Source: Pirellulaceae bacterium (GTDB lineage: Bacteria > Planctomycetota > Planctomycetia > Pirellulales > Pirellulaceae). Taken from it: 43,242 nt of DNA. The notes under the pieces were generated by a model. It saw nothing but the letters and a program-made list of their open reading frames with translations. It searched no databases and was not told where the DNA came from. Made by a program: the position numbers and the translations under genes. Shown one piece after another: positions 1-9,723 of this stretch. The stretch lies in NCBI GenBank assembly GCA_016784735.1, contig JADHUC010000063.1, forward strand, positions 1 through 43,242, given 5' to 3'. Positions within the stretch are counted from its first letter, which is position 1. Each line of letters opens with the position of its first letter.

Positions 1-152
1 CAGGCCCACCAGATAGATAGCCGAACAACAAGACGTTGGGCCTGCGAAGACTTGGCCCACCCTACTTCCTTGCTCTCCCCATTGCTCCGTTGAGGTTGTC
101 AGTTAGCCGAATCTGTCGTTACGGGCATGACGCCGCCGCGTGTGCAATGAGA

Positions 153-180
153 GAGGGGGCCGACCATTGGTCTCCCCCTC
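153..180 (-). terminator. Hairpin after the DUF1598 gene
   Basis: A 7-bp stem (GAGGGGG/CCCCCTC) encloses a second 4-bp stem (GACC/GGTC). It lies about 30 bases past the stop of the minus-strand gene ending at 209. Only a weak T-rich stretch (TCTCATT) follows on the minus strand, so it is a probable rather than certain intrinsic terminator. Confidence 0.4.
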
Positions 181-208
181 CGGGCTGCGGTGCGTTTGTG
201 GGGCGTGT

Positions 209-1573
209 CTAGTCCCACCACCACTGGTCTTTGGCGAGACCTTCGACTTCGACCTGCGTTCGCAGCTCTTTCAGCTCGCCTTCTTCATCCAGTTTCATCT
301 GATCGGTCGCCAACGCCATCAGCGGTTGGATGTTGACGCCGCCACCGACGGGCGTCATCAGCGTGTTGCCTTTCCAAATGGCGTTCACCGCGGTCTCGAC
401 TTGCTTCGGTTCGGGGAAGGTCTCGATAGCGAACTGCGCTTCGTCGCCGAGTACGTCCATGGTCCAGCCAGCCTGGCCGTAGTAGTCGTAGCGTTGAATG
501 AAGGCGGCCGCGATGGCCATGTCGATCAGGTTGCGAAGCTGGGCGTAAACCGGTTCTTTGGCCGCCAGTTGCCCGTACTTCGCGGTGAATTCGTGGACGA
601 ACGTCCGGCTGGCCCGGTCCACTTGGCCCGTCACGACTCGGCCTCCGTGTGCTTGGACCAGTTGATCCTGGCCAATCAACTTCACGCCGTCGCCTTCCAG
701 CGCCATGGCCAGTTCGTCTTGGCTAACACGCACGCAATCGTAGTTGGGCGTGAAGTACCAACGCTGGAGTGCGTTGCGTGCCACGCTTCGCGGATTGGCT
801 CGGGCCACGTAGCTGGTGATCTTCACTGCCGGTTTTTCCAGGCCGATGCCGATCAGCTTCATTCGATAATCGGCTTCGAGCATGACTTGCGCGAAGTGCG
901 TTTTGGACGAGATGCCTTCGATGCGAACGCTCTGCAGGCCCAAGTTATCCTTCAGGCCGGCTGCGATCCGTCCAGCGTCACGTGGCGTGACTTGACCGCG
1001 AATGGCGGCCAGGAACTGCTGCATTCGCGCCAGCCCTTCTGGCGTCGGATCAATCGACACGACCAGCGCCTGAGTCTTCTCGCCAGTGGGCGGGAAGGCC
1101 CGTAGCGCTGCAACCAGGTCCTGCAGTTCCAACACGGCTCGACCCGTGTGCATTCCCACAATGCGGCCGGCAACGTTCGGCATGTAGCCTTCGGCCGGGC
1201 CCGCGATCACGATGTCGCCCGTGTCCGGGTAGAAGAACACGTTCGTAATGCGCGTCAGGCCGGCCAGATACCGCATATCGTCGGTGAGCCCCTGGCCGGT
1301 AGCCAAATGCTGCGCGATGGCGGCTTCCAGACGCGTCAACGAGATCTTCCGCAGTTTGCTGGGGCGAGCCAGATCAGGGGCCAGGGCCGCCCGCGCCGCC
1401 AGGAAACGCTGCCGGGTAAGTTGGCCTGTCGGATCGGAGACCACGCGGGTGCGAAACACGCCATCGGCGTCCACGATCACGCCGTTGCCCTGTTGGGCGA
1501 AGACGCTCGTTGCGCTCAAGCAAATTGCTCCCACTGCCAACAACACGAAAACACGATATTTTCGCAAAGCCAT
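209..1573 (-). CDS. Secreted DUF1598 family protein
   Basis: The 454-residue product starts with a clear signal peptide (positively charged MALRKYR, a hydrophobic stretch, then a cleavage-like SVFAQQ). The rest is a soluble domain I recognise as the planctomycete DUF1598 family, whose function is not known. The start is supported by a GAGGT ribosome-binding site about 7 bases upstream. The protein probably acts in the periplasm or outside the cell. The gene stands alone: the next gene upstream on its strand, der, ends more than 400 bases away, and a hairpin follows the stop. No catalytic motif was recognised. The gene call is secure and the family call fairly so. Confidence 0.9.
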   Translation of the reverse strand: MALRKYRVFVLLAVGAICLSATSVFAQQGNGVIVDADGVFRTRVVSDPTGQLTRQRFLAARAALAPDLARPSKLRKISLTRLEAAIAQHLATGQGLTDDMRYLAGLTRITNVFFYPDTGDIVIAGPAEGYMPNVAGRIVGMHTGRAVLELQDLVAALRAFPPTGEKTQALVVSIDPTPEGLARMQQFLAAIRGQVTPRDAGRIAAGLKDNLGLQSVRIEGISSKTHFAQVMLEADYRMKLIGIGLEKPAVKITSYVARANPRSVARNALQRWYFTPNYDCVRVSQDELAMALEGDGVKLIGQDQLVQAHGGRVVTGQVDRASRTFVHEFTAKYGQLAAKEPVYAQLRNLIDMAIAAAFIQRYDYYGQAGWTMDVLGDEAQFAIETFPEPKQVETAVNAIWKGNTLMTPVGGGVNIQPLMALATDQMKLDEEGELKELRTQVEVEGLAKDQWWWD

Positions 1574-2010
1574 CTGTCTACCTCGTTAGGAAGGCCCCTG
1601 ATAAGTGTTCACTCGGTGTCATGTATCGACCGAACGCCTGCGCTGCGACACACTCAAACCCAACCGGGCACGGGCATGGAAAGCGTGACCAGCGTGTTGC
1701 ATTTCGTAAACTTAGTCAATTATGCGATATTAATTGAGAAACATAGGTAAAACAAGGAAGATAGTCCGGCTTCCCTGATCCGTGGACACGGATCCCCGGC
1801 AGTCAACAGAACGCAAGTCGTTTCACTGAGGCGACTTACGTGTTGTCGACGCCCTCAGCGGGAGCTTCGCCCTTCGGATGAAACCGGTCATTCCGCATTT
1901 GACGAGGCCCCAGCAATCACACAAAGGAATGCGGCGCCCGCGGCAAGCGCACACAACACGGCCTGCGGCGGAGTTTGCTGTCCCGCGGAATCGGTCACGT
2001 CATCCGCCTC
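1574..2010. other. Intergenic region without a recognised gene
   Basis: This 437-base gap lies between the DUF1598 start and the end of der. It should hold the DUF1598 promoter, but no convincing promoter, hairpin or repeat was found. Short open frames here have no SD sequence or recognisable protein pattern. Confidence 0.5.
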
Positions 2011-3351
2011 TCATCGAATGGCTTCGCCCCGCTCGTCGTCCCGCGACCGTTTCTCGAAATACAGCTTGATCGGCACTTCGCCGAACGCGAGCTGATCTCG
2101 CAGTACGCCCAGCAGATATCGCCGATACGATGCCGAGAACGCCTTGGGATTGGTACATTTCAAGACGATCGCCGGTGGCCCGATCGCGTGTTGGGTGGCG
2201 TAGAAGACCTTGGGCTTCCGATTGCGATAGAGCGGCGGAGGATGGTGTTCCAACGCCCTCCGAATCAGACGATTCAATTCGCCCGTACTGATGCGTTCGC
2301 GAGACTGCTTGAAAAGCATCTGTGCGTGATTCAGCAGTTTCTTCACGTTCTTGCCGGTCTGTCCTGTGATGAAGGCAATCGGCACGTGCCACATGGTCGA
2401 GAATGTGTCGCGCAAGTAGTCGGCCCAGCGCTCCGTCGGCATCTGGCCGGCCATCAGGTCCCATTTATTCACGACAAAGATGCACGGTTTGTAGTTTTCC
2501 TCGATGTAACCGCAAAGCTGCTTATCCACCTGGCTGATTCGCTGGCCGGCGTCAAACAGCAGCAGCACCACGTCGGCGCGGCGTACGCTGCGTTGTGCCC
2601 GATGCAGTCCATAGAATTCGATATCCTGGCGGACACTTTTCCTCTTTCGCACACCCGGCGTGTCGATGGCGACGAATGTCTTTCCATCCAATTGGAAACG
2701 CACGTCCACGCTGTCCCGCGTCGTTCCGGGCACTTCGCTGACAATCATCCGCTCCGTCTCGACCAGCGTGTTGATCAACGTGCTCTTGCCCACGTTACGC
2801 CGGCCGGCGATCGTGACCTTCATCTCCGGCTCTCGTTCGCCCCGCTCTTCGCCGCTCGGCAACACCGCGACTATCGCGTTGAGCAGTTGGCCTTTGTTGC
2901 GGTTTTGCTTGGCGCTGACGCGGAGGATGTCCTTCACGCCAAGACGATAGAATTCGTCGGCCAGAGAATCCAGTGTATCGGCATCGGTCTTATTGGCGAC
3001 GAAGATTACCGGCTTTTCGATTCCACGCAGCCGGCGAGCGACTTCTTCGTCCAGCGACGCCAATCCGCTGCGCACGTCGACCACAAACAGGATCACGTCG
3101 GCCTCGCTCATGGCGATGGCGATTTGTTCTTCGATTTCCGTTGTCAAATCGTCGATGTCGTTAATGCCAATCCCGCCCGTGTCCACCAGTTCGAACTGGC
3201 GGTCGTCGTGTTCGATCGTATGCGTCATTCGGTCGCGCGTCACGCCGGCCACGTCGTCCACGATCGCCAGCCGACGGCCAGCCAGCCAGTTGAACACGCT
3301 GGATTTGCCGACGTTCGGCCTGCCGATAATAACCACTTGGGGATTACTCAT
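2011..3351 (-). CDS. der: Ribosome biogenesis GTPase Der (EngA)
   Basis: The 446-residue protein has the two tandem GTPase domains that define Der, an essential factor for 50S ribosome subunit maturation. Domain 1 has GRPNVGKSS (near residues 8-16), DTGG and NKTD. Domain 2 has GRRNVGKST (near 184), DTPG and NKWD. A C-terminal KH-like domain ends in a basic tail. Length is normal for the family (about 440-490). The start codon overlaps the stop of the upstream adaptor gene in an ATGA junction, so the two are co-transcribed and probably translationally coupled; an AGGA motif lies 8 bases upstream. Pairing der with an efflux adaptor is unusual and may simply reflect operon packing. Confidence 0.98.
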   Translation of the reverse strand: MSNPQVVIIGRPNVGKSSVFNWLAGRRLAIVDDVAGVTRDRMTHTIEHDDRQFELVDTGGIGINDIDDLTTEIEEQIAIAMSEADVILFVVDVRSGLASLDEEVARRLRGIEKPVIFVANKTDADTLDSLADEFYRLGVKDILRVSAKQNRNKGQLLNAIVAVLPSGEERGEREPEMKVTIAGRRNVGKSTLINTLVETERMIVSEVPGTTRDSVDVRFQLDGKTFVAIDTPGVRKRKSVRQDIEFYGLHRAQRSVRRADVVLLLFDAGQRISQVDKQLCGYIEENYKPCIFVVNKWDLMAGQMPTERWADYLRDTFSTMWHVPIAFITGQTGKNVKKLLNHAQMLFKQSRERISTGELNRLIRRALEHHPPPLYRNRKPKVFYATQHAIGPPAIVLKCTNPKAFSASYRRYLLGVLRDQLAFGEVPIKLYFEKRSRDDERGEAIR

Positions 3352-4703
3352 GTTGCCGTCCTGACACGGATACCTTCCATCATGTCGTTTTCCGGAGCGA
3401 GAATCACCGTTTCGCCTTCTTCGAGGCCGCCGGTGACTTCCACGTCCTGGTCGTTCATTAGTCCAACCGTCACGTCACGCAACCGGGCCCTCCCATTACG
3501 CACCGTGAAGACTTGCCAACCGCTATCGGAATTGCGGAACAACGCCGATCGAGGCACAAGCACGGCGTCGGACCGGCCGTCCATGAAAATACGTACGCGA
3601 ACACGATAGTCCGCCCCAACGCCCAATTCACGTATCTGCTGCAAAGCATCATCCGAAAGACGCGCGATAACCTTGACTCGCTGTTGCTCGACGCCCAACG
3701 AACTGATCTTGGTGAAAGCCTGAGGGTAAACGCGATAGACTGCGCCCACGACGCTGTGATCCGTCGCCGATCCGGTGGCCAGTCCGTAAATGTTGGCATC
3801 GGCCGCCGGACGAATACACGTGGCGTCCTGGCTAAGGACATCTACTTCGACTTCCAGATCGGATAGGCATCCGATCCTGAGCAGAACGGCGCCGGCCGGC
3901 GTGAACTGTTCGTCGTCAGTCGTCTTCTCCAATACGACGCCGTCGATCGGACTGTGCATGGCACCTCGCTCCCGGCGTTTCAGTGTCTGCCTCAGCCGGG
4001 CTTCCGCTTCCGATTTCTGTTCTTCCAGCACGGCCCCGGTGAGGCTTTTGTGGGTGACGTAAGCATCGATGATCTCCGGCAGAAGCTGCGTAGCGGCCAG
4101 GATCGATTGCATCGATTTCCAGACAAGAACGTGCTGCTTCGAGTTGACGTCGCTTTCGACAAACTCGACTTCGGCCAGTTCAACTTCTTCCACCGTCTTA
4201 GCGTTCTTTTGGTACAACTCGCGCGCTCTTTCCAGAAACGACTCGGCATACTCTTTCCGTTTATTACCGGCTGTCACCCGCTCCTCGGCAGCGGCTACGG
4301 TATGAACGATCGACGTGACAAACTCCTCGGCCTGCTCGCGCACCCGCTGTTCGACCGAGTGATCGTCATTCTCTTTGATGGCCGCCTGCAAACGGTCGAC
4401 CACAGCTTGCGCCTCGGCGACTTCGTCTTCCAAGTCGCTGTCGACCACCTGCGCGACGACCTGCCCGGCCTCCACCGTATCGCCCTCGGACAGACTGATC
4501 TTCTCGATCCGTCCGGCAAACGGCATCGTGACGTCGTACGTGTGCGCCAGACGCGTTTTGCCGCGTTCGTCGACGTATTCACGTATCTCGCCGCGTCGGA
4601 CCTGTGCCGTCTGAACCGGCACGCCGGCCGAGAGATACCAAAAGACGCCGCCCGCCAGCGTCCCAAAGACAACAAGCACGATCACGATCAGCCAACGATT
4701 CAT
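3348..4703 (-). CDS. Membrane-fusion (HlyD/RND-type) adaptor protein
   Basis: The 451-residue protein begins with a single N-terminal membrane anchor (about residues 3-27). It continues with a barrel-sandwich (lipoyl-like) half motif, a long charged helical hairpin (about 100-250, rich in E, A, Q and R), the second half of the lipoyl domain and beta-barrel segments. This is the layout of periplasmic adaptor subunits of RND or ABC efflux systems. No pump or outer-membrane channel gene is adjacent, so its partner is elsewhere. A GAGG motif 5 bases before the ATG supports the start. Its stop overlaps the der start. The substrate cannot be read from the sequence. Confidence 0.93.
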   Translation of the reverse strand: MNRWLIVIVLVVFGTLAGGVFWYLSAGVPVQTAQVRRGEIREYVDERGKTRLAHTYDVTMPFAGRIEKISLSEGDTVEAGQVVAQVVDSDLEDEVAEAQAVVDRLQAAIKENDDHSVEQRVREQAEEFVTSIVHTVAAAEERVTAGNKRKEYAESFLERARELYQKNAKTVEEVELAEVEFVESDVNSKQHVLVWKSMQSILAATQLLPEIIDAYVTHKSLTGAVLEEQKSEAEARLRQTLKRRERGAMHSPIDGVVLEKTTDDEQFTPAGAVLLRIGCLSDLEVEVDVLSQDATCIRPAADANIYGLATGSATDHSVVGAVYRVYPQAFTKISSLGVEQQRVKVIARLSDDALQQIRELGVGADYRVRVRIFMDGRSDAVLVPRSALFRNSDSGWQVFTVRNGRARLRDVTVGLMNDQDVEVTGGLEEGETVILAPENDMMEGIRVRTAT

Positions 4704-4801
4704 TGCGACCTCGATCCGCGAGTGTTTTCCTCGTTTGCCCGACGAGCTGAATCAGTCCGGTTTGAGGATCGCTGCCGGAATGGAACCGTCGTTTAACCGC
4801 T

Positions 4802-4960
4802 GGGCCAACGGAGGCTGCTGAAATGCTAGCAATAATGGACGTGGGATAGGCTTCCAGCCTGTCAGGCTTGTGTATTTTCAACTTCCTGGTTTGCCAAAAC
4901 GACGTATTCGACAGGCTGGAAACCTATCCCACGGACTTTTTCAGCAGGCTCCAACGGCCC
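4802..4960. repeat. Large imperfect palindrome (planctomycete intergenic repeat)
   Basis: Inner arms 4841-4863 and 4910-4932 are 23-bp inverted repeats with one mismatch (GTGGGATAGG.TTCCAGCCTGTC). Outer arms continue the symmetry: GGAGGCTGCTGAAA at 4810-4823 against TTTCAGCAGGCTCC at 4939-4952, flanked by GGGCC/GGCCC. The element fills much of the 445-base gap between the adaptor gene and the ABC-associated gene. It could fold as a long hairpin in RNA, or be a non-autonomous mobile repeat. No other gene is seen in this gap. Confidence 0.8.
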
Positions 4961-5148
4961 GCGCGGACGCGCCCAGCCCGTTGGGCTTGGGGTTAAACGA
5001 AAAACGCCTGAGAGTGCAAATGCCGCTACTATTCTGGCAGCGATCCTAAGCGATTTGCCCCCGGCCGAACGAACGGATCTGGCCGGGACCAATCGCGATG
5101 GTTCCATCTTAGCTCAAAGCGACGGTAAAGACAGCACTTAGGGGCGCA

Positions 5149-6933
5149 CTACGGACTGGGACTGGCGTCAGGTTCCGGGGCGGCAACCGGTTTCAGAGTC
5201 GCGTCAAGCACCGGGGCCGCGTCGGGCTCCGGTTCGGCATCAGGCTCCGGTTCAGCATCGGGAGTTGGCTCGGCGGGTGTCTTCGCCGCGGGCCCTTCGT
5301 CGTCGCCTTTCTCGATGGTTTCCTTCATGCCTTCTTCGGGGACCGAGCCGTCGGCATCGCCGTACAAGTCCTTGAAGCCTTCTTCGCCTATCAGCATGTC
5401 GCGCAGAATGAAGTCTTGCGGTAAATCTTTGTCATAGGCTTGCAGCATCCGCCGGTATCTCCGGATCGATTTGACCAGGTCTTCGGATTCCACGTCATCT
5501 TTCAATCTGGGATACTTCTCGAATACCTCCGCCCACTTCTTCCAGGCTTCTTCGTACAACTCGCGCGCCTTCTCCGGATTGGCGGCTTCTTTCTCCTTCT
5601 CCGCCTTGTAGATGCACTCGCGAGCCTCGACTGTAATCTTCTCTTGTTCGGCCTTGCAGCGCATCTCCCAGTAGTCGTAGTTGATGGTGCTACGGTAATG
5701 AACGATCCGGCCCGCGAGTGTCTCCTGGTCGACCATCCGCGAGGCCAATCTGCCTGCCTTATCTCGCTCAGCCGCCGGGGCGCGTTCCGCAATCTCTGCG
5801 TAAGATACGCTTGTCTTTCCCATTGCGTCGTAGTACAGCGGATAGGTGTCCTCATCCATCTTGTCTAGCGGCGTGTTCAATGCATCGCGTTCTTCCGAGG
5901 TCAGCGCGGCAGTCTTCTCCTCCTTGATCTGCTCGCGGATGCCCTTCGTCATTTCTTCGAATCGCTCGCGCATCTGGGCGATATCCTTCTTCGCGCTTTC
6001 CAGATCGCCCAGGCGGAGCACATGGCCCCACGTGGTCGGAATCAGCCTCTTGCCGAATTCCATCCAACCCTTATCAGCCACTATCCACGCCCGTTGTGCC
6101 GTCTCGCCCAGGATCCCTTCCGTCTCGATCGTGGACGCATAATTGATGTTCGACATGGGAGCGTCGTTGTGGAAGATCAAGGGGCTCTTGCCCCGCAAGG
6201 GATCGTCGTCGCCAATCAGGTGGCTCTTGCCCTTCCACATCGCGCCCTCGTCCACCGATCGTTCCGCCCGCTTGTACCACAGGCGGCTGACGAGCCAATT
6301 GTCCGGACGACCGTCGTAGCCCACCGCGTTGTCGACGAAGACCTCTTGGTTGAGTTCGTCGTGAAAATCATCGTCCTCGCGAAACATCTGCCGGAACTGA
6401 ACATGCTCGTCCGCCCGGCCGATTTTCTGACCGGTGATCCAGCCCGTGTAATGCAGCAATCGCGGGTTGTCGCGATTGTGATGAGTCCCCTCGATCAGGA
6501 AGCTGAGTCCTTTTTTCACCCAGTGATATCGGTGGCGATAGTCGTCGAATTCCACAGACACGTTGTACGACAAATTGTGCGCCTGAAACTCCCAAACCAT
6601 GATGTAGTTGGGCTGGAGTTTGGTGATTTGCCTGGTTGTGGCCGTGAAGTTATCCCATTCTTCCTTCTTCTTGTACTCGAACGCCTTCTGCCACAATAGG
6701 TTCGCTGCAACGCCGCGCATCCCAAGCGTTGCGAGTTTCATCGACTCACTGGCCGGATCGATTTCGCCCAAGTTGGCCTGAGCCAAGCCGTACTCCTGGC
6801 GCAGTTGCGCCAACTTGCCGCCACCGCTGTCGCGTCGCGACGCCGGCCGGCCGATGAAATACAGCGGAAACAGCAGCAGAGCGATCGCTGCCACATAGAT
6901 GATTTTACGCCAGAAAGAGATGCTTTGGCTCAT
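5149..6933 (-). CDS. Membrane-anchored protein linked to an ABC exporter, function unknown
   Basis: A 594-residue protein starting at MSQSISF. The reading frame is open further upstream, but that stretch lies inside the permease gene and looks non-coding. The start overlaps the permease stop in an ATGA junction, indicating translational coupling. One membrane segment lies near residues 9-27, followed by a large hydrophilic domain rich in aromatic and charged residues with helical, possibly TPR-like, character. A proline/glutamate/aspartate/alanine-rich tail with repeated EPDAEP units makes up about the last 50 residues. I do not recognise a catalytic motif. Its position as third gene of the ABC operon suggests it helps the exporter or uses its product. 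Confidence 0.88.
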   Translation of the reverse strand: MSQSISFWRKIIYVAAIALLLFPLYFIGRPASRRDSGGGKLAQLRQEYGLAQANLGEIDPASESMKLATLGMRGVAANLLWQKAFEYKKKEEWDNFTATTRQITKLQPNYIMVWEFQAHNLSYNVSVEFDDYRHRYHWVKKGLSFLIEGTHHNRDNPRLLHYTGWITGQKIGRADEHVQFRQMFREDDDFHDELNQEVFVDNAVGYDGRPDNWLVSRLWYKRAERSVDEGAMWKGKSHLIGDDDPLRGKSPLIFHNDAPMSNINYASTIETEGILGETAQRAWIVADKGWMEFGKRLIPTTWGHVLRLGDLESAKKDIAQMRERFEEMTKGIREQIKEEKTAALTSEERDALNTPLDKMDEDTYPLYYDAMGKTSVSYAEIAERAPAAERDKAGRLASRMVDQETLAGRIVHYRSTINYDYWEMRCKAEQEKITVEARECIYKAEKEKEAANPEKARELYEEAWKKWAEVFEKYPRLKDDVESEDLVKSIRRYRRMLQAYDKDLPQDFILRDMLIGEEGFKDLYGDADGSVPEEGMKETIEKGDDEGPAAKTPAEPTPDAEPEPDAEPEPDAAPVLDATLKPVAAPEPDASPSP

Positions 6934-8780
6934 CCCGCAACTTCCCGTGACTTCAAGAAAAAGTAGCCGAAAACGGACAGCACTAGAACGAACACCATCG
7001 CAGTCAGGCACTGTTGTGCCATGAGATTGCCGTTGATGTTGAAACCGTCGGCGACAAAACGTGACGTATTGAATCCGCGAAAGTCCGGGAGCACCCTGGC
7101 GGCTACCCACATAAGGGCCATCAACACCGTGTCTATGGCCGGAACTAGCCAGTCGATCACCGGGTTTATGTCCAGGTCGATCGAGACGTTCTTCTGAGTG
7201 ATGATGCGAACAAGGGATTCCAGCGGACCGCCTCCAACCTGTTCGCCCGTCGCCACATTCATGATGAACTCTCGAAACAGCCCCGCGATGTACACGACAA
7301 AGGTCGCGAACATGGTGACCGACCCACTCAGGAATGTGCTCAGCGTCACGCCGAAACAAACGACGATGACCATTTGCAGCCAGATGCTAATATGGGCCTT
7401 GATGAAGTTCCAGAAGAAGACACCGTCTTCCGCCCGCATGTACACATCGGGCGCAGCCATCCCGAAATACTGGCTGGGCTCCAAACACTGAATCCAGATT
7501 TCGACATTGCCGTTCTCGTCGACCAGGTCCTCGAACAGATCACAGTCGAACAAAGTACCATCCGCCCTGACGGCTTTCATCTTTCGGGGCAGGTTGTGCG
7601 CGTAGGTGGCGAACTCCTTGGCCGTGAACTGGATCGATTCGCTCCTCAGACCTGTCGTTGGGTTCTTGACGATGATCGCCCCAAGAACGCCCGAGACAAT
7701 GTCGCCCTTGTACGTACGAAAGACGCTGATGGTCATTTCCAGCGGCAAGTGCTCGGGGAACTGATCCTCCGTAGTTCCCTCAAACGTCCAAACGGCTGCA
7801 GCCAGTGACCCGCCTTCGATGTATTTCCGATACGGCCATTCCTTCCCCACACTGATGCCCTGGCCTTCGCGCCCGGTGTTGTCGATGAACCGGAGTTTGC
7901 CGTAGACGGGCACTTTGGCCACCAGTGCCCCCTGCTGCGATCCGACACTGTAGGTTGCGTCTTCTCCTTCGCCAACCTTCTCGATCGCGTGATAGTGGTC
8001 CTTCGTGGCGTCGGTCTGACCGAGGCCGTTGATGCCGATGCTGAACTCATGGCGATGGGCTCTCTCGCCAGCAATAGCATCAGAAGCAAGGGGCGTCTCG
8101 CCCTTCCAACCCACCGTCTTGCCGTCCTCGTTTGTGATCTGCTCGACGTCTTGCGAGAGGATGACGTGCCGGTGGCTCAAGTTGCGGCGCACAAACCCGT
8201 AGCTGACCAGACCCATCAGCACCAGCAAAACCGTGCCGATGACGGAGAAGCCCAGGATTCGTCCCAGCACGATCTCGCCGGCTCGTACCGGCTTGGTGAT
8301 GACGGTGTAAATCGTCTTGTTCTTGATATCGTTCGGCAAGCTAAACGCGCTCAGCAGCACGGCCAGGATCAGGAACAGCATTTCGGTGGCGGTCAGCACA
8401 AAGCTCAAGTAAAGGCGAGCCGGATGGTCGCTCTCGGGATCCAGGAACCAGCCGGCGAAAAGGAAGATCAGGGCGAAAAGGGCAAAGGCCACCAAGACGC
8501 GACGACGCAGTGACTCTTGGACGGCCAGCCGGGCCATCGCCACAATGCGCCGAAGGGACGTATTGGGAAAATCATCCGAAACGGCCTTCGCGATTGCCTT
8601 GGCCACTGCGTAGAAGCCTTCGGCCGGGCCCAGCAGCACTGCCATTCGCAGGTAGGCAAGGAAAAGCGAGACGACGATCAGTCCCACAACTACCAAGGCA
8701 AATACGAGCAGCGCACCCATGCGATCCACGCTGGGCAACAGCCACTCAAACATTGAGAGGATTTCTTTTTCAAGTACCAT
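6930..8780 (-). CDS. ABC-2 type transporter permease with a large extramembrane insert
   Basis: About 616 residues. Hydrophobic segments occur near residues 21-47, 95-113, 125-147 and 179-197, and again as a cluster in the last 160 residues. A DIKNKTIYTVITKP stretch is typical of ABC-2 permeases next to the ATPase contact region. Between the two membrane clusters lies a hydrophilic insert of about 250 residues, probably on the outer face. The start at 8780 lies 4 bases after the ATPase stop; an alternative ATG at 8753 (MFEWLLP) would give 607 residues. No strong SD decides between them. The operon order is ATPase, permease, anchored partner. The substrate is unknown. Confidence 0.93.
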   Translation of the reverse strand: MVLEKEILSMFEWLLPSVDRMGALLVFALVVVGLIVVSLFLAYLRMAVLLGPAEGFYAVAKAIAKAVSDDFPNTSLRRIVAMARLAVQESLRRRVLVAFALFALIFLFAGWFLDPESDHPARLYLSFVLTATEMLFLILAVLLSAFSLPNDIKNKTIYTVITKPVRAGEIVLGRILGFSVIGTVLLVLMGLVSYGFVRRNLSHRHVILSQDVEQITNEDGKTVGWKGETPLASDAIAGERAHRHEFSIGINGLGQTDATKDHYHAIEKVGEGEDATYSVGSQQGALVAKVPVYGKLRFIDNTGREGQGISVGKEWPYRKYIEGGSLAAAVWTFEGTTEDQFPEHLPLEMTISVFRTYKGDIVSGVLGAIIVKNPTTGLRSESIQFTAKEFATYAHNLPRKMKAVRADGTLFDCDLFEDLVDENGNVEIWIQCLEPSQYFGMAAPDVYMRAEDGVFFWNFIKAHISIWLQMVIVVCFGVTLSTFLSGSVTMFATFVVYIAGLFREFIMNVATGEQVGGGPLESLVRIITQKNVSIDLDINPVIDWLVPAIDTVLMALMWVAARVLPDFRGFNTSRFVADGFNINGNLMAQQCLTAMVFVLVLSVFGYFFLKSREVAG

Positions 8781-8784
8781 TTCG

Positions 8785-9723
8785 CTACTGCTTTTCTTGT
8801 GCTCGCCGTCCCGGCCGAGCCTCGCTGTCTCGCACAATGTCCAGGAACAGTTCTTCCAACGTCGTAGTCGGGTTCTCCACCGACAGCAGGCTTCCACCGT
8901 GCTTCTGGATCACCGCCTTGATCTCGTCTTCGGCCGCACGGTCAAGACCCTTAGCCTGGATCTGCGTGACGTCACGCACGGTCAACAGTTGGTCCACGCG
9001 TCCAAGTTCCTTCAATTCACCCTGGTACAGGATGGCGATGCGGTCGCAGACGTCCTGAACGTCGGCCAGCAGGTGGCTGCACATCACAACCGTCCTGCCT
9101 TCATCGCGCAACCGGATAATCAAGTCCTTCATTTCGCGTGTGCCGATCGGATCCAAGCCGGTTGTCGGCTCGTCCAGCAGAATCAGTTCGGGATCGTTGA
9201 TCAGCGCCTGAGCCAGTCCGATACGGCGCGTCATGCCCTTCGAGTATTCCTTCAACTGCCGCCGCCGAGCCCAACCGAGGCCGACCATGTCGATCAACTC
9301 GTCAGTTCTGCGCCGGCGATCGGTCGTCGGCATGTCGAACAGCCGCCCGTAGAAGTCCAGGGTCTCCTCGGCGTTGAGGAACTTGTAAAGATACGACTCT
9401 TCGGGCAGGTATCCAATTCGCTCGTTCTTGGACACGTCGCTGGCTTCCTTGCCAAAGACCAACGCTTGACCGCTGGTTGGGAACAGCAGTCCCAGCAGCA
9501 ACTTGATGGTCGTTGTCTTGCCCGATCCGTTGGGGCCCAACAATCCAAAAACCTCGCCGCGCCGGACTTCCAGATCCAATGCCTTCAACGCCCGGACCTT
9601 CTGGCGTCCCCAGAAATCCCGGTAGGTTTTTGTCAGATTCATGGCCTCGATGACGACATCACTTTGCTCACCAATCGAATCCGAGGCTGAAGCTTTCGAT
9701 CCCGCTGTGGCTGGCATATCCAT
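8785..9723 (-). CDS. ABC transporter ATP-binding protein
   Basis: A 312-residue nucleotide-binding subunit. It has Walker [10 protein letters not shown], a signature region [15 protein letters not shown], and Walker [13 protein letters not shown] followed by a switch histidine (CSHLL). The C-terminal extension of about 70 residues is common in ABC-2 export ATPases. The SD GGAGG (9730-9734) directly abuts the ATG at 9729 but is spaced 6 bases from the ATG at 9723, so I choose 9723. It drives export or membrane remodelling through the permease encoded downstream. Confidence 0.96.
   Translation of the reverse strand: MDMPATAGSKASASDSIGEQSDVVIEAMNLTKTYRDFWGRQKVRALKALDLEVRRGEVFGLLGPNGSGKTTTIKLLLGLLFPTSGQALVFGKEASDVSKNERIGYLPEESYLYKFLNAEETLDFYGRLFDMPTTDRRRRTDELIDMVGLGWARRRQLKEYSKGMTRRIGLAQALINDPELILLDEPTTGLDPIGTREMKDLIIRLRDEGRTVVMCSHLLADVQDVCDRIAILYQGELKELGRVDQLLTVRDVTQIQAKGLDRAAEDEIKAVIQKHGGSLLSVENPTTTLEELFLDIVRDSEARPGRRAQEKQ

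Noticed and set aside
1975..3609. 544-codon plus-strand frame across der
   Set aside because: It is antisense to unmistakable Der GTPase motifs and has no features of its own.
4862..5107. 81-codon minus-strand frame
   Set aside because: It reads through one arm of the palindromic repeat and has no SD or recognisable protein features.
6934..7359. Upstream extension of the membrane-anchored partner frame
   Set aside because: It lies wholly inside the permease gene and has shadow-like composition; the ATGA junction at 6930-6933 marks the true start.
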